Positions 1 through 11,195 of a DNA stretch of 64,000 nucleotides are shown here, piece by piece. The position numbers were made by a program, and so were the translations under genes. The notes under the pieces are model-generated. The model was not told the origin of the DNA. It ran no database searches and saw only the letters and a list, made by a program, of their open reading frames with translations. The stretch comes from Caenorhabditis remanei (taxonomy: Eukaryota > Nematoda > Chromadorea > Rhabditida > Rhabditidae), in NCBI RefSeq assembly GCF_010183535.1, contig NC_071329.1, forward strand, positions 16,630,879-16,694,878, in the 5' to 3' direction. Every line of letters begins with the position of its first letter. The stretch's first letter is position 1.

Positions 1-728
1 AGATGAAGAGGACGACAAGTAGATGGTGGATGACGGTAGAGACAGGGCAGCGAGGGAGACGACGGTTGGGAAGAGTGTGGGAAGAATGAAAGTGACCTGA
101 AAAAAGCTGTAAATGTATTGAAATGAGTCAGAAACAAGTCATAACCGTAACGAGGTAATATCAAGCTTGAAAAGTTATGCTAATTAGCACTTAAAAAATT
201 GAGAAAAAGAATCAGAAAAAAAGTTGAAAACTATCTTTTAAAACTAAAAGAAAAAAGTGATTTTCAATTGAAATTTCGAAAGGTATTTTGCCAACTCATG
301 CCACGTGGATGAGGTGGAAAAGATGAGAAAACAAAACCGCCCTTGAGTTCACGTGAACGTGGAAAATATGTTTTTCTTCTCAAAAATTTTGCAAATTTCA
401 CGTTTTCTGCCACGTGAAATTTATTTTTTATCCGTTTTTTTCTTTTTTTCCGGTAACCAAAGTATTTTTTAATCCCTTTTTCGACCGCTTTCTACTGGAC
501 AAGAAGATATTTAAAATTCTGGATTAAGAGGTCTGCAACCAATAAAATTGAAGATATTATTCTGCAATCAATATTGCAAGCAATACCGCACAATTGCAAG
601 TCATTATGATGACTGGAGGAGTCACAAAATTAAATTTTACCAAGAAAACAACAACCGAATGTGGTAATAATCAACAAAGTAACAGAAAAGAAACATGCGA
701 AAAAAAAACAAGAAAAAGCAGTTCTGAA
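1..728. other. Non-coding AT-rich stretch
   Basis: I see no credible coding exon here. The stretch is AT-rich with poly-T and poly-A tracts. It lies downstream (3') of the minus-strand MATH-acidic gene that ends at 729. Confidence 0.5.
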
Positions 729-1218
729 TTATTGAACGTAGTCCATTTCTTCATCTTCTTCATCGTCTAAATCCTCATCGTCAAAGTCGTAGTCCTCGCC
801 GTCTGAATCCTCCTCATCAGAATCATCGTCAAGAAAGCCCAACTCGTCAAATAAATCAAAGTCATCGTCATCGTCATCAGTCTCATCATAATGCAATAAA
901 TCGTAGCTCGTGTAGTAGTCATCCTCCTTTTCGATAATTGTCTGCTCCGACGGAATCACATGACAAGAGAGCGATTGAGCGTGTTTCTTACACGACAGTT
1001 TATTGCAATTCAGATAGAGAGCGAGATTTTCGTTACGCCGAGAAGCGGCCAAATTCCTAATTAAGAAACTATATCAATTGAAATTGTTTTTCTAAAACCA
1101 ACCATGGGACGTCGAAATGTTCCTCGACTTTACTCAGATATTTTACACCTTCCGTAAAATTCGAAACGCTCTCGAAGACGTGCGTCAGTATAAATTCGCC
1201 GTTACGAGTAGAAGTCAT
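729..1218 (-). CDS. MATH N-terminal half fused to acidic tail
   Basis: Two exons, 1103-1218 and 729-1056, joined by a 46-bp intron, give about 147 residues. Exon 1 has the start of a MATH domain (FILTHVFESV... ending EEHFDVPW), and exon 2 opens with the next MATH strand (NENLALYLNC), exactly as in the intact paralogs of this window. The similarity then stops. The last ~60 residues are almost only Asp and Glu with Tyr, Phe and Leu, ending DEEMDYVQ. The rest of MATH and all of BTB are missing. It may be a new chimeric gene or a decayed MATH-BTB gene with a chance open tail. The splice sites fit the family, but expression is unknown. Confidence 0.5.
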
Positions 1219-1878
1219 CTGAAATCTAAGTATTCTTTCACAACGAAACTTTTCACAAAGATAATGACGAATTGGTATAGAAACCGTCCAGTAGTGGGCG
1301 CGAGTAAAGCTCAGCTTCACTCCAAAATCCACGGGGGAGGAGAAATGTCTGCGTCTCTCGCTGTCGGCAATGGTGGGGCGCGCTCTCTCGCACTCCCTTC
1401 CCCCGCGCTGTGGCCGCTGCCGCCACGGGGGAGTCACTAATTTCACTCCGCACGGTCCTCGGAGAGACGGAGTGATGCGCCAGTGGCGTTAGCGCGCTAT
1501 GTTTAGCAGAAGCGGAATTTCGGAGTGTCGTACTAATGGAAAATCGGGTTTACGGTTCGAGTGGCAACTTTCCTCCATAACATCCGTTTGATTTCGTGAT
1601 TATTGAAATAAATATTGAAGGAAAAGGACAACACAGCCTCCTTCGAGTGAAAAAAGTCGGAAAAAGTATCTGAGCGAGGAGAGAAGTCAAGAGGAAGACA
1701 AAGAAAAAGTTTAGGGTGATGGTACAAGCTCAGAAATAGAGAAAATGTTTTGAAACTTTGCGTTTGAATAGATCAATCCTTGTACTTTAATTTTGTAGTT
1801 GGTCGTTTTTTGATGCGGGTCTCCCCTGGACAGTTGTACTACATCGAACGTGTCTGAGTCTCTATAAGCTACAGTAAC
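1219..1878. other. Intergenic, upstream of the MATH-acidic gene
   Basis: It includes a GC-richer patch (about 1290-1520) just 5' of the minus-strand start at 1218, which may be its promoter. The ORFs crossing this patch on both strands resemble no family and look like composition artefacts. Confidence 0.35.
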
Positions 1879-2154
1879 CCAGGGAGGGGTCCTACAAAAA
1901 AGTGACCAACTAAGAAAACGATATGCTAGGTTTGAACATTCTACAGACAATCTTTCATGTCTATAGGTCCATTTTTGAGCTCACGGCAAGTTGCAGAAGT
2001 GAGAAACGACTATTTCTCTATACATTATTGCTGATCGACAACTTACCGTGAGCTCAAACATGGGCCGGTAAACCATGAAATTTTGTGAGTACAATGTTGA
2101 AACCTAACATATCATTTTCTTAGTTGGTCACTTTTTTGTAGGACCCCTCCCTGG
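1879..2154. mobile_element. Inverted-repeat MITE-like element
   Basis: The arms are long and nearly perfect: the left begins CCAGGGAGGGGTCCTAC and the right ends with its complement at 2154. Pairing continues for about 60 bp. An inner pair around GAGCTCAC (about 1976-2056) extends the foldback. There is no coding capacity. It sits directly against the truncated BTB fragment at 2177, so it may mark the break that removed that gene's 5' half. A weaker related motif (TTTTTTTGTAGGGGC) occurs near 63906. Confidence 0.7.
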
Positions 2155-2176
2155 TTAAAAGCTATCAGATTTCCAG

Positions 2177-2531
2177 ATGAGAATATCGATGGAATTCTAA
2201 AATTGGTTGACATGTATGATGCCCCGACAGCGTTCAAAAGATGTGAAGAATATCTGATCGAGAAGTCTCAAAAGTCATTGCAGACGAAATTGCTGATGTC
2301 GATTCGCAATAAGATGAGAAAGTTACAGGTTTTATTCATGTTCTTTTGCAAAATAATTTCAAACATTTTCAGAATTTCTGTCTCGTTAACATCAAAACGA
2401 AGGAGGATATTCGATCAGTGTTGCCAGGAAGTCTCAACGAATTGGGTGAATCGGTCTCGTCTTATCTTCTTCATTTACTCGCTTCACTTGAATCACACCC
2501 ACCCCGCCCACTAAAGCGAAAGAGCAGCTAG
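2177..2531 (+). pseudogene. MATH-BTB 3' fragment
   Basis: It keeps only the last two family exons. The exon at 2177-2328 follows a TTTCCAG acceptor and encodes the second half of BTB (DGILKLVDMYDAPTAFKRCEEYL). The exon at 2373-2531 encodes the C-terminal segment (EDIRSVLPGSL) and a Pro/Arg/Lys-rich end, PPRPLKRKSS. The MATH exons and the BTB start are absent, and the inverted-repeat element at 1879-2154 lies where they should be. The remaining reading frame is open, so truncation is recent or an unseen upstream exon exists. A pseudogene is most likely. Confidence 0.6.
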
Positions 2532-2749
2532 TGACGCGTCGTTCTGTCTTTATTTATAATGAATCGTGTCTTTTGTTTTATTGTTTCCCTTTTTGAAAGT
2601 GTAGCTAACATAAAAGTGAAATTATCAGAACAAAAAAGACTTGTCGTTATAAAACATACGCAGTTCTATTTCAGAAGCTGTTTTAAAATTTTTAAAAATA
2701 GAAGACAAAAATGGGAAATATTGAAGAACGTCGGTGACCTACTTAAAAC

Positions 2750-3222
2750 CATACTTGTCACGGGCCGGGCCGGGCCCGCTAAAAAAATCTTCCGGCCCGG
2801 CCCGGCCCGGGCTGGCCCGTTCGGCCCGTCAAAATATTGAAAAAAAAATTTTCGTCGTTTTCCCATTGTTTTTTCGTTTACTACTTTATGGCAAACATAT
2901 TATTGATTAGAAATTATAAAAAGACAACAAGTGCAAAATGAGATTGTCAGAATAAGTTATTTTGTCACTATAAACTTTGAGCCTCTCAAAGTCTCTGTGA
3001 TGATCAGCCGATGATCAGAATCAGGATCAAGAACTTGCTGGAGGCTTCTGAAAGTAGTCTAATCGAATCCCCCGACCTTGATTTAGTATAGACCGAAGAA
3101 AAAATTTAATTTCCAAGACTTTCAATTCTATTTTTCAAAAATAATTTTTTGGTTCCGGGCCCTGCGGGCCGGCCCGGGCCCTGAAATTTTCAGCGGGCCC
3201 GGCCCGTGATTTGACAAGTATG
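2750..3222. mobile_element. CGGGCC-rich foldback transposon with 8-bp TSD
   Basis: The element begins CATACTTGTCACGGGCC and ends GACAAGTATG, so its termini are inverted. It is flanked by an exact 8-bp direct repeat, CTTAAAAC (2742-2749 and 3223-3230). The subterminal parts are stacked CGGGCC/GGCCCG motifs that pair with each other; the AT-rich centre has no ORF. An 8-bp duplication suggests hAT-like or Merlin-like transposition. Its termini match those of the CCGGAAT-rich element at 49933-50370. Confidence 0.8.
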
Positions 3223-3303
3223 CTTAAAACTGAACAATTATCTAGAAGAAAACGTAGCTACTGATATATTTGAACACATTACTATCAGTTACACATCAAA
3301 TAA

Positions 3304-5015
3304 TCATTCGAGTAGATCCAGGGATTTTTGAAGAAGAGCTTTCATTGTCGATGGATCCAGATCACTGATATCGGATGGGAGAACTGATCGAATCTCGTCA
3401 ACAGACACGATATTGCCGAAGCAGTGTTTCTGAAATATTTATTAAAAGAATTCAGAAAACTTTCGAATGAATTCCTTCAACTTCTCCAATTTGTATTTGA
3501 TTGCTAATTGCAATTTCTTCTTCTTTTCCTTCCCAGATTCATCGATTAGAAATTCCTCACATTTCTTCGTGACAGCATGTGTATCGTACTTCTCAGCCAT
3601 GTAGAGGATGACTTCCACTGTCTTTTCTATAAGAAATTATGATACTTTAAAGATGATGAAGTGCATTGGCTACCATTAATAGCTGGTTCTCCGTACAAAA
3701 CTTCCAAAAAGACCTGGAAATCTTCTGGTTCGATATCACTGAGTTCTACTTTTCCGTTCGGAGATATCTCTGATAGAAACGACTTGAAGTAGACGGATTG
3801 GGCAACGAGATGCTAAAAAGAAAGTTTAGAAAAGCAGTGAAAATTGAGAAAAAGTAACTCACCAACTTAAATACATAGAATTTCGTCTCTTTGACTACAA
3901 TCACAACATCCGAAAATGCTTTATTTCTTTCATCGAAATTTCTCAATGTTTTTCCATATAATCCAGTTGTATCGGTGATTTTGACCAGAATTTCGACTTG
4001 CAGTTTTCCATCAACAATGTAATCCTTTTCCAAGCTTCCCCAATCGATAAATTTCTGCCATCCATGAGCACTGAGCTTGGTGTTGCCATTTTTATTACCA
4101 AAATCGTGGGAACTTGTTCGACTCTTTTTCGTTCCTTCATTTGAAACAAAGCTGTATTCCTTACTTGTCTGAGCCGACCACTTATCCCCTCCTTCTAACG
4201 ATTTTGAACAATGCAGGCAAAAATTCATTAAATTTCCATTACGATAGATATACATTTTCCTGAAATCGTAAATGACTTTCGTTATTTTCCAAAATCATAC
4301 CACGGAATATTGAAATGTTCCTCTTCTTCGCTGTAAACTGGGCTCGCTCCGATTTCTGAAACATTTTCGAAAACGTGTTTGAGAACGAATTCCTTTCCAA
4401 TGACTCTTGCTGATGTATCCTGAATTTTCAATGTTTATAATTCAAATTAGAACAAAATACACTCACATTATTCACTGAAGTATCTGGAAGTAACGATGAA
4501 TCAACTGAATCTGGAACACTCATCGATTTCTTCATTGACTGTATCGCTAATGAATGTTGTTTCTTCGATTCTTCCAAATCTGATTTTATCGATCGAATCT
4601 CTTTCAACACTTGCTCAGATTGATGTTTCAGTTCACTATTCTGATTTTTCAGTTCACTATTCTGATCTCTCATAGTTTTAAAATTCTCTTCAATGAACTT
4701 GTCTTGTTCGTTCTGCCGATTTGTTAGTTCTGCATTCTGAGCTTTCATCGTCTTCAGAAGTTCTTCATTGAACTTATTTTGTTCATTCTCACGATTTATC
4801 ATCGATTCACACAAATCCTTGAGCATTTTATTTCCAGAGAGACTTGTCGCATCGAATGAAGATTGCTGAATTTATAAAATATCAGGTGAAAAAACTATCT
4901 CGAGCTGGCTTACCTTGGAAAATATCGATTGAATCTCATTGGTTTCAGATTGAAGCTTTTGGAATTTCGACATCAAATTATTGGGATTATTGGCGTCGTC
5001 AGTGGTGTCAGACAT
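3304..5015 (-). pseudogene. Gene A: coiled-coil MATH-BTB, splice donor lost
   Basis: Exons are 4914-5015, 4467-4865, 4301-4419, 3863-4259, 3674-3812, 3475-3626 and 3304-3429. The first two encode a conserved start (MSDTTDDANN) and a charged coiled coil with repeated NEQ.KF.EE..KTM.DQN blocks. Exons 3-4 encode MATH (FVLKHVFENV ... GLYGKTLRNFD) and exons 5-6 encode BTB (FSDVVIVVK, YFKSFLSEIS). All paralogs splice out the last intron from a GT donor, but here the position (3473-3474) reads GA. Without that splice, translation runs on for about ten residues and stops at 3442, losing the last ~41 residues. MATH and BTB remain whole, so a truncated product is possible. CUL-3 adaptor activity is inferred from the family. 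Confidence 0.75.
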
Positions 5016-5362
5016 CTAAAATTTTTTAATTAAGGAGAAATCATGATTAATAAAGTTTTGATTCAATGAAAACTTTCAAAGTATATTCTTGCATTTAGAT
5101 AAAAACAATCAATGAGATATACAAGAGGTTCAGTAATTAATCTAAATAAGCGGTTTATTTGGCACTCAGCCCTCTTAAAGTAACGGAAAAAGTGTACAAG
5201 TTATTACAAAAATGCAGATAAGAGAATGATAAAATGACAAGTGAAGATTATTAATTTGACAGAAATGGTTACAGAATTAACGTAACTATTCAAGAAGAGC
5301 TAGAGATTTCTGGAATAGTGATGCCATTGTCGACGGTTCCATATCACTAATTTCTGATGATA
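5016..5362 (-). other. Spacer between genes A and B
   Basis: No exon is visible. It holds the upstream region of gene A and the 3' flank of gene B, and is repeated with small changes at 7046-7392 between genes B and C. The common motif CGGTTTATTTGGCA recurs in every spacer of the array. Confidence 0.5.
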
Positions 5363-7045
5363 TCACAGAGCGGCGGTGTTGATATTGTCGAAGCAGTGTT
5401 TCTGGAATTTCTTATTTTAGATATTCTGGAGAGAAACATTTATAAATACCTTCAATTTCTCCAACTTGTACTTGATAGCTAATTGCAATTTCTTCTTCTT
5501 TTTCTTCCTAGATTCATCGATAAGAAATTCTTCGCACTTCTTTGTAACAGCATGTGTATCGTACTTCTCCGGCATGTATAGAACAACTTCCACTGTCTTT
5601 TCTGAAAGAAATTCTTATATTTCAAAGATGATAACTGGAGTTGACTACCATTGATAGCTGGTTCTCCGTACAAAGCTTCCAGGTAGACTTGAAAATCTTC
5701 GGGATCGATATCACTGAGTTCTACCTCTGCGTTCGGAGATATCTCTGATAGAAGCGACTTGAAGTATGCAGATTGGGCAATGAGAAGCTGAAAAACATTA
5801 TCAGAAAAACTCCGGAGAAGTCACTTACCAACTTGAATACATAGAATTTCGTCTCTTTGACTACAATCACAACATCCGAAAATGATTTATTTCTTTCATC
5901 GAAATTTCTCAATGGTTTCCCATATAATCCAGTTGTTTTAGTAATTTTGACACGAAGTTCCACTTGCAGTTTCCCACCCTTTCCATATTCATCTTCCATG
6001 ATTTTCCAGTCAAATTCAGTATCATTGAAGTCATCTTTATCACTAAAATATTTGGACTTTTTTCGAATCTTTCTCGTTCCTTGATTCGAAACAAAGCTGA
6101 ATTCGATTTCTGTGTGCGCCGACCACTCATCCTCTTCTAACGATTTTGAACAGTGAAAGAAAAATAAAGCCGTGAAATTTCTGAAGCGACCGACATACAT
6201 TCTCCTGAAATCAACATTGGTTTTCGTACTTTTCCAGAATCATACCACGGAATATTGAAATGTTCTTCTTTTTCACTGTGAATTTGGTTTGATCCGTTTT
6301 CTGGAGCATTTTCGAAAACATGTTTGAACACAAATTCCTTTCCAGTGACACTTGCTGAGGTATTCTGAACTATTAAATGTTTATAATTCGAACTATTATG
6401 AATTCATTTTTATCTGTGCATGAGAAGTCCGCGCCGCACTCACGCGGCGGCCACGCCCACCCCGATTTTAACGCTGCGTTCAATTTTTGAACACTGCCGC
6501 AAGAAATGGGCGTGGCCGCCGCGTGAGTGCGGCGCGGACTTCTCATGCACAGATAAAAATGAATTCATAATAGAAAGAAATAAACTCACATTTTTCACTG
6601 AAGTATCTGGAAATAACGATGAATCAACTGAATCCGGAACACTCATCAATTTCTTCATTGACTGCATTTCTAATGAATGTTGTTTCTTCGATTCTTCCAA
6701 ATCTGATTTTATCGATCGAATCTCTTTCAGCACTTGCTCCGATTGATTTTTCAGTTCTGTATTCTGATCTTTCAAGTCTTTATTCGTCTTCAGAAGTTCT
6801 TCATTAAACTTATTTTGTTCCTTCTGCTGATTTCTCATCGATTCACAAATATCTTTAAGCATTTTATTTCCAGAGAGACTTGTCGCATCGAATGAAGATT
6901 GCTGAACTTTTGAAATATGAGATACTAAAACTATTTCAAGAGGGCCCACCTTGGAAAAGATCGATTGAATTTCATTGGTTTCAGATTGAAGCTTTTGGAA
7001 TTTCAACATCAAATTATTGTTGGCGTCGTCAGCGGTGTCAGACAT
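5363..7045 (-). CDS. Gene B: coiled-coil MATH-BTB, truncated C terminus
   Basis: Exons are 6950-7045, 6590-6901, 6246-6364, 5829-6204, 5649-5787, 5450-5601 and 5363-5401, about 410 residues. The coiled coil is the shortest of the array (exon 2 has 104 codons against 133 in A and C). MATH spans roughly residues 137-270, with a divergent insert rich in Lys and Asp (KKSKYFSDKDD). BTB follows, with FSDVVIVVKE and YFKSLLSEIS. In the final exon a 10-bp deletion relative to D and E shifts the frame, giving INTAAL and a stop at 5363. About 29 conserved C-terminal residues are lost. Intron 2 carries a palindromic MITE. It may still act as an adaptor, since MATH and BTB are complete. Confidence 0.75.
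6396..6570. mobile_element. Near-perfect palindromic MITE, TA target site
   Basis: A 175-bp palindrome lies in intron 2 of gene B. It begins TTATGAATTCATTTTTATC and ends with the complement. The arms are about 75 bp with a short central spacer and include a GC-rich part (CGCCGCACTCACGCGGCGG). Flanking TA dinucleotides (6394-6395, 6571-6572) are the target-site duplication: the same intron of gene D reads GAACTAGAAAGAAATAAACTC with no insert, so the empty site is visible. This is Tc1/mariner-type target use. Confidence 0.85.
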
Positions 7046-7392
7046 CTGAAAACAAGTTTTTAGGGAATGATAATCAATAGTTCTAATTCAATGAAAACGT
7101 TCAAATATATGTTTGCATGTAGATAAAAACAATCAATGTGATATACAAGAGCTTCCGTACTTTATCTAAATATGCGGTTTATTTGGCATTCAACCTTCTT
7201 AAAGTAACGGAAAAAGTGTACAAGTTATTACAAAAATGCAGATAAAAGAATGATAAAATGACAAGTGAAGATTATTAGAATGAATTTAATAGAACTGGTT
7301 ACAGAATTAACGTAACTATTCAAGAAGAGCTAGAGATTTCTGGAATAGTGATGCCATTGTCGACGGTTCCATATCACTAATTTCTGATGATA

Positions 7393-9019
7393 TCACAGAG
7401 CGGCGGTGTTGATATTGTCGAAGCAGTGTTTCTGGAATTTCTTATTTTAGATATTCTGGAGAGAAACATTTATAAATACCTTCAATTTCTCCAACTTGTA
7501 CTTGGTCGCTAACTGCAATTTCTTCTTCTTTTTCTTCCTAGATTCATCGATAAGAAATTCTTCGCACTTCTTTGTAACAGCATGTGTATCGTACTTCTCC
7601 GCCATGTATAGAACAACTTCCACTGTCTTTTCTGAAAGAAATTCTTATATTTCAAAGATGATAACTGGAGTTGACTACCATTGATAGCTGGTTCTCCGTA
7701 CAAAACTTCCAAAAAGACCTGGAAATCTTCGGGTTCGATATCACTGAGTTCTATCTCTGCGTTCGGAGATATCTCTGATAGAAGCGACTTGAAGTAGGCA
7801 GATTGGGCAACAAGAAGCTAAAAAGGATGTTCAGAAAATTAGTGAAACTCCGGAGAAGTCACTTACCAACTTAAATACATAGAATTTTGTATCTTTGACT
7901 ACAATCACAACATCCGAAAATGCTTTATTTCTTTCATCGAAATTTCTCAATGTTTTTCCATATAATCCAATTGTATTTGTGATTTTGACACGAATTTCTG
8001 CTCTTAATTTTCCATCCCGTACATAGTCCTTTTCCAAGATTTCCCAGTCAACAAATTTATTCCATCCTGTATAAGTGAACTTTGTATTTCCATTTTTAGT
8101 ACCAAACTCGTGGGAAAATTCTCGACTCTTTTTCGTTCCTTCATTTGAAACAAAGCTGTATTCCTTACTTGTCTGAGCCGACCACTCATCCACTTTTAAC
8201 GATTTTGAACAATGCAGGCAAAAATTCATAAAATTTCCATTGCGATATATATACATTTTCCTGAAATCGTAAATGACTTTCGTTATTTTCCAGAATCATA
8301 CCACGGAATATTGAAATGTTCCTCTTCTTCGCTGTAAACTGGGCTCGCTCCGATTTCTGAAACATTTTCGAAAACGTGTTTGAGTATAAATTCCTTTCCA
8401 GTGACACTTGCTGATGTATCCTGAATTTTCAATGTTTATAATTCAAATTAGAACAAAATACACTCACATTATTCACTGGAGTATCTGGAAGTAACGATGA
8501 ATCAACTGAATCCGGAACACTCATCAATTTCTTCATTGACTGTATCTCTAATGAATGTTGTTTCTTCGATTCTTCCAAATCTGATTTTATCGATCGAATC
8601 TCTTTCAACACTTGCTCAGATTGATGTTTCAGTTCACTATTCTGATTTTTCAGTTCACTATTCTGATCTCTCATAGTTTTAAAATTCTCTTCAATGAACT
8701 TGTCTTGTTCGTTCTGCCGATTTGTTAGTTCTGTATTCTGATCTTTCATCGTCTTCAGAAGTTCTTCATTGAACTTATTTTGTTCATTCTGCTGATTTCT
8801 CATCGATTCACAGAAATCTTTAAGCATTCTATTTCCAGAGAGACTTGTCGCGTCGAATGAAGATTGCTGAATGTTGAAATATCAGGTACAAAAACTATCT
8901 CGAGCTGGCTGGCTTACCTTGGAAAATATCGATTGAATCTCATTGGTTTCAGATTGAAGTTTTTGAAATTTCAACATCAAATTATTGGGATTATTGGCGT
9001 CGTCAGTGGTGTCAGACAT
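7393..9019 (-). CDS. Gene C: coiled-coil MATH-BTB, truncated C terminus
   Basis: Exons are 8918-9019, 8468-8866, 8302-8420, 7867-8260, 7679-7817, 7480-7631 and 7393-7431, about 447 residues. Layout is as in gene A: start peptide, long coiled coil (133-codon exon 2), MATH (FVLKHVF... GLYGKTLRNFDERNKAF), BTB (FSDVVIVVKDTKFYV, YFKSLLSEISPN) and a helical tail. The last exon has the same 10-bp deletion and premature stop as gene B. The 3' half and 3' flank are nearly identical to gene B while the 5' part is closer to gene A, which suggests gene conversion or unequal exchange between neighbours. Confidence 0.75.
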
Positions 9020-9281
9020 CTGAAATTATTTAATTAAGGAGAAATCATGATTAATAAAGTTTTGATTCAATGAAAACTTTCAAAGTATATTCTTGCATTT
9101 AGATAAAAACAATCAATGAGATATACAAGAGGTTCAGTAATTAATCTAAATAAGCGGTTTATTTGGCATTCGACATTCTTTAAGTACAAGTTATACCAAA
9201 AATGCAGATAAAAGAATGATAAAATGACAAGTGAAGGTTATTGAGATTAATTTAATAGCAACGGTTACAGAAATAAAATAA

Positions 9282-10931
9282 CTATCCAAGAAAAGCTAGA
9301 GATTTCTGGAAAAGTGATGCCATTGTCGAGGGATCCATATCACTAATTTCTGATGGCACAACCGATCGAATATCTGCGGCAGTATTGATGTTGTCCAAGC
9401 AGTGTTCCTGGAGTTTCTTGTTATAAATATTATGGATGAAAGCAATGATAGTTACCTTCAATTGTTCCAACTTGTACTTGGTCGCTAACTGCAACTTCTT
9501 CTTCATTTTTTTCCCAGATTCATCGATAAGAAACTGCTCACATTTCTTAGTAACAGCGTGTGTATCGTACTTCTCCGCCATGTATAGAACAACTTCCACT
9601 GTCTTTTCTGAAAGAATTAATGCTACTTTGAAGGTGATAAGGTGCATTGGCTACCATTAATAGCTGGTTCTCCGTACAAAACTTCCAGGTAGACTTGAAA
9701 ATCTTCTGATTCGATATCGCTGAGTTCTACTTTTCCGTTCGGAGATATCTCTGATAGAAACGACTTGAAGTAGACAGATTGAGCAGCGAGATGCTAAAAA
9801 GAATGTTTAGAAAAGCAGTGAAACTCCGGAGAAGTCACTCACCAACTTGAATACATAGAATTTCCTCTCTTTGACTACAATCACAACATCCGAAAATGAT
9901 TTATTTCTCTCATCAAAATCTTTCAATGGTTTTCCATATAATCCAGTTGTTTTAGTGATTTTTACGGAAATTTCAGCTCGCAGCTTTCCATCAACAATGA
10001 AATCCTTTTCCAAGCTTCCCCAATCGATAAATTTCGACCATCCGTAAGAACAAGATGTGTCTTTTTTATTACCAAAATCCTTGGAACATTCTCGAGTCTT
10101 TCTCGTTCCTTGATTCGAAACAATACTGTATTCGATATTTGTCTGCGCTGACCACTCATCCGCTTCTATCGATTTCGGGAAATTCAAGTAAAAAGCCATA
10201 AAATTTCCATTGCGGTAGACTAACGCTTCCCTGAAATCGTCATTGGTTTTCATAATTTTCCAGAATAATACCATGTAATATTGAAATGCTCCTCTTCTTC
10301 ACCCAGAACTTGACCCATTCCGATTTCTGAAGCATTTTCGAAAACGTGTTTGAACACAAATTCCTTTCCAGTGACACTTGCTGATGTATTCTGAATTTTC
10401 AATGTTTATATTTTGAACTAGAAAGAAATAAACTCGCATTTTCCACTGAAGTATCTGAAAGTAACGAGGAATCAGCTGAATCCGGAGGACTCATAAATTT
10501 CTTCATTGACTGTAAATCTGATAAATGTTGTTTCTTCGATTCTTCCAAATCTAATTTCATCGATCGAATCTCTTTCAACATTTCTTTATTCGTCTTTAGA
10601 ACTTCTTGATTAAATTTTTCTTGTTCGTTCTTCCAATTTGTTAGTTCTGTATTCTGATCTTTCATCGTCTTCAGAAGTTCTTCATTGAACTTATTTTGTT
10701 CATTCTCACGATTTATCATCGATTCACAAATATCCTTGAGCAGTTTATTTCCAGAGAGACTTGTCGCATCGAATGAAGATTGCTGAATGTTTAAATATTT
10801 GGTACAAAAACTATCTTCAGTGGGCATACCTTGGAAAATATCGATTGAATTTCATTGGTTTCAGATTGAAGCTTTTGGAATTTCGACATCAAATTCTTGG
10901 GATTATTGGCGTCGTCAGTGGTGTCAGACAT
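9282..10931 (-). CDS. Gene D: coiled-coil MATH-BTB protein
   Basis: Exons are 10830-10931, 10438-10782, 10272-10390, 9843-10230, 9655-9793, 9456-9607 and 9282-9407, giving 456 residues. The coiled coil is about residues 35-149. MATH follows (FVFKHVFENA, then EWSAQTNIEY and FIDWGSLEKDF), then BTB from about residue 300 (FSDVVIVVKERKFYV; YFKSFLSEIS; FQVYLEVLYGEP) and a helical C-terminal segment (ADIRSVVPSEISDMDPS). This is one of two intact array members. The donor of intron 2 is GC (AAT|GCGAGT) where the paralogs have GT. A GC-AG intron is permitted but rare, so splicing may be inefficient. Family members are CUL-3 substrate adaptors: MATH binds the target and BTB binds the cullin. Confidence 0.85.
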
Positions 10932-11195
10932 CTGAAAACAAGTTTTTAGGGAATTATGATTATAATTAATAGTTCCGATTCAATGAAAACGGTTAAATAT
11001 ATGTTTGCATGTAGATAAAAACAATCAAATATACAAGATTCCGTTCTTTATCTGAATATGCGGTTTATTTGGCATTCAACCTTCTTTAAGTAACGGAAAA
11101 AGAGTACAAGCTATTACAAAAATGCAGATGAAAGAATGATAAAATGGAAAGTGAAGATTATTAATTTGACAGAAATGGTTACAGAAATAAAGTAA

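Noticed and set aside
2559..2866. ORFs with Gly-Pro-Ala repeats on both strands
   Set aside because: They are translations of the CGGGCC repeat arms of a foldback transposon.
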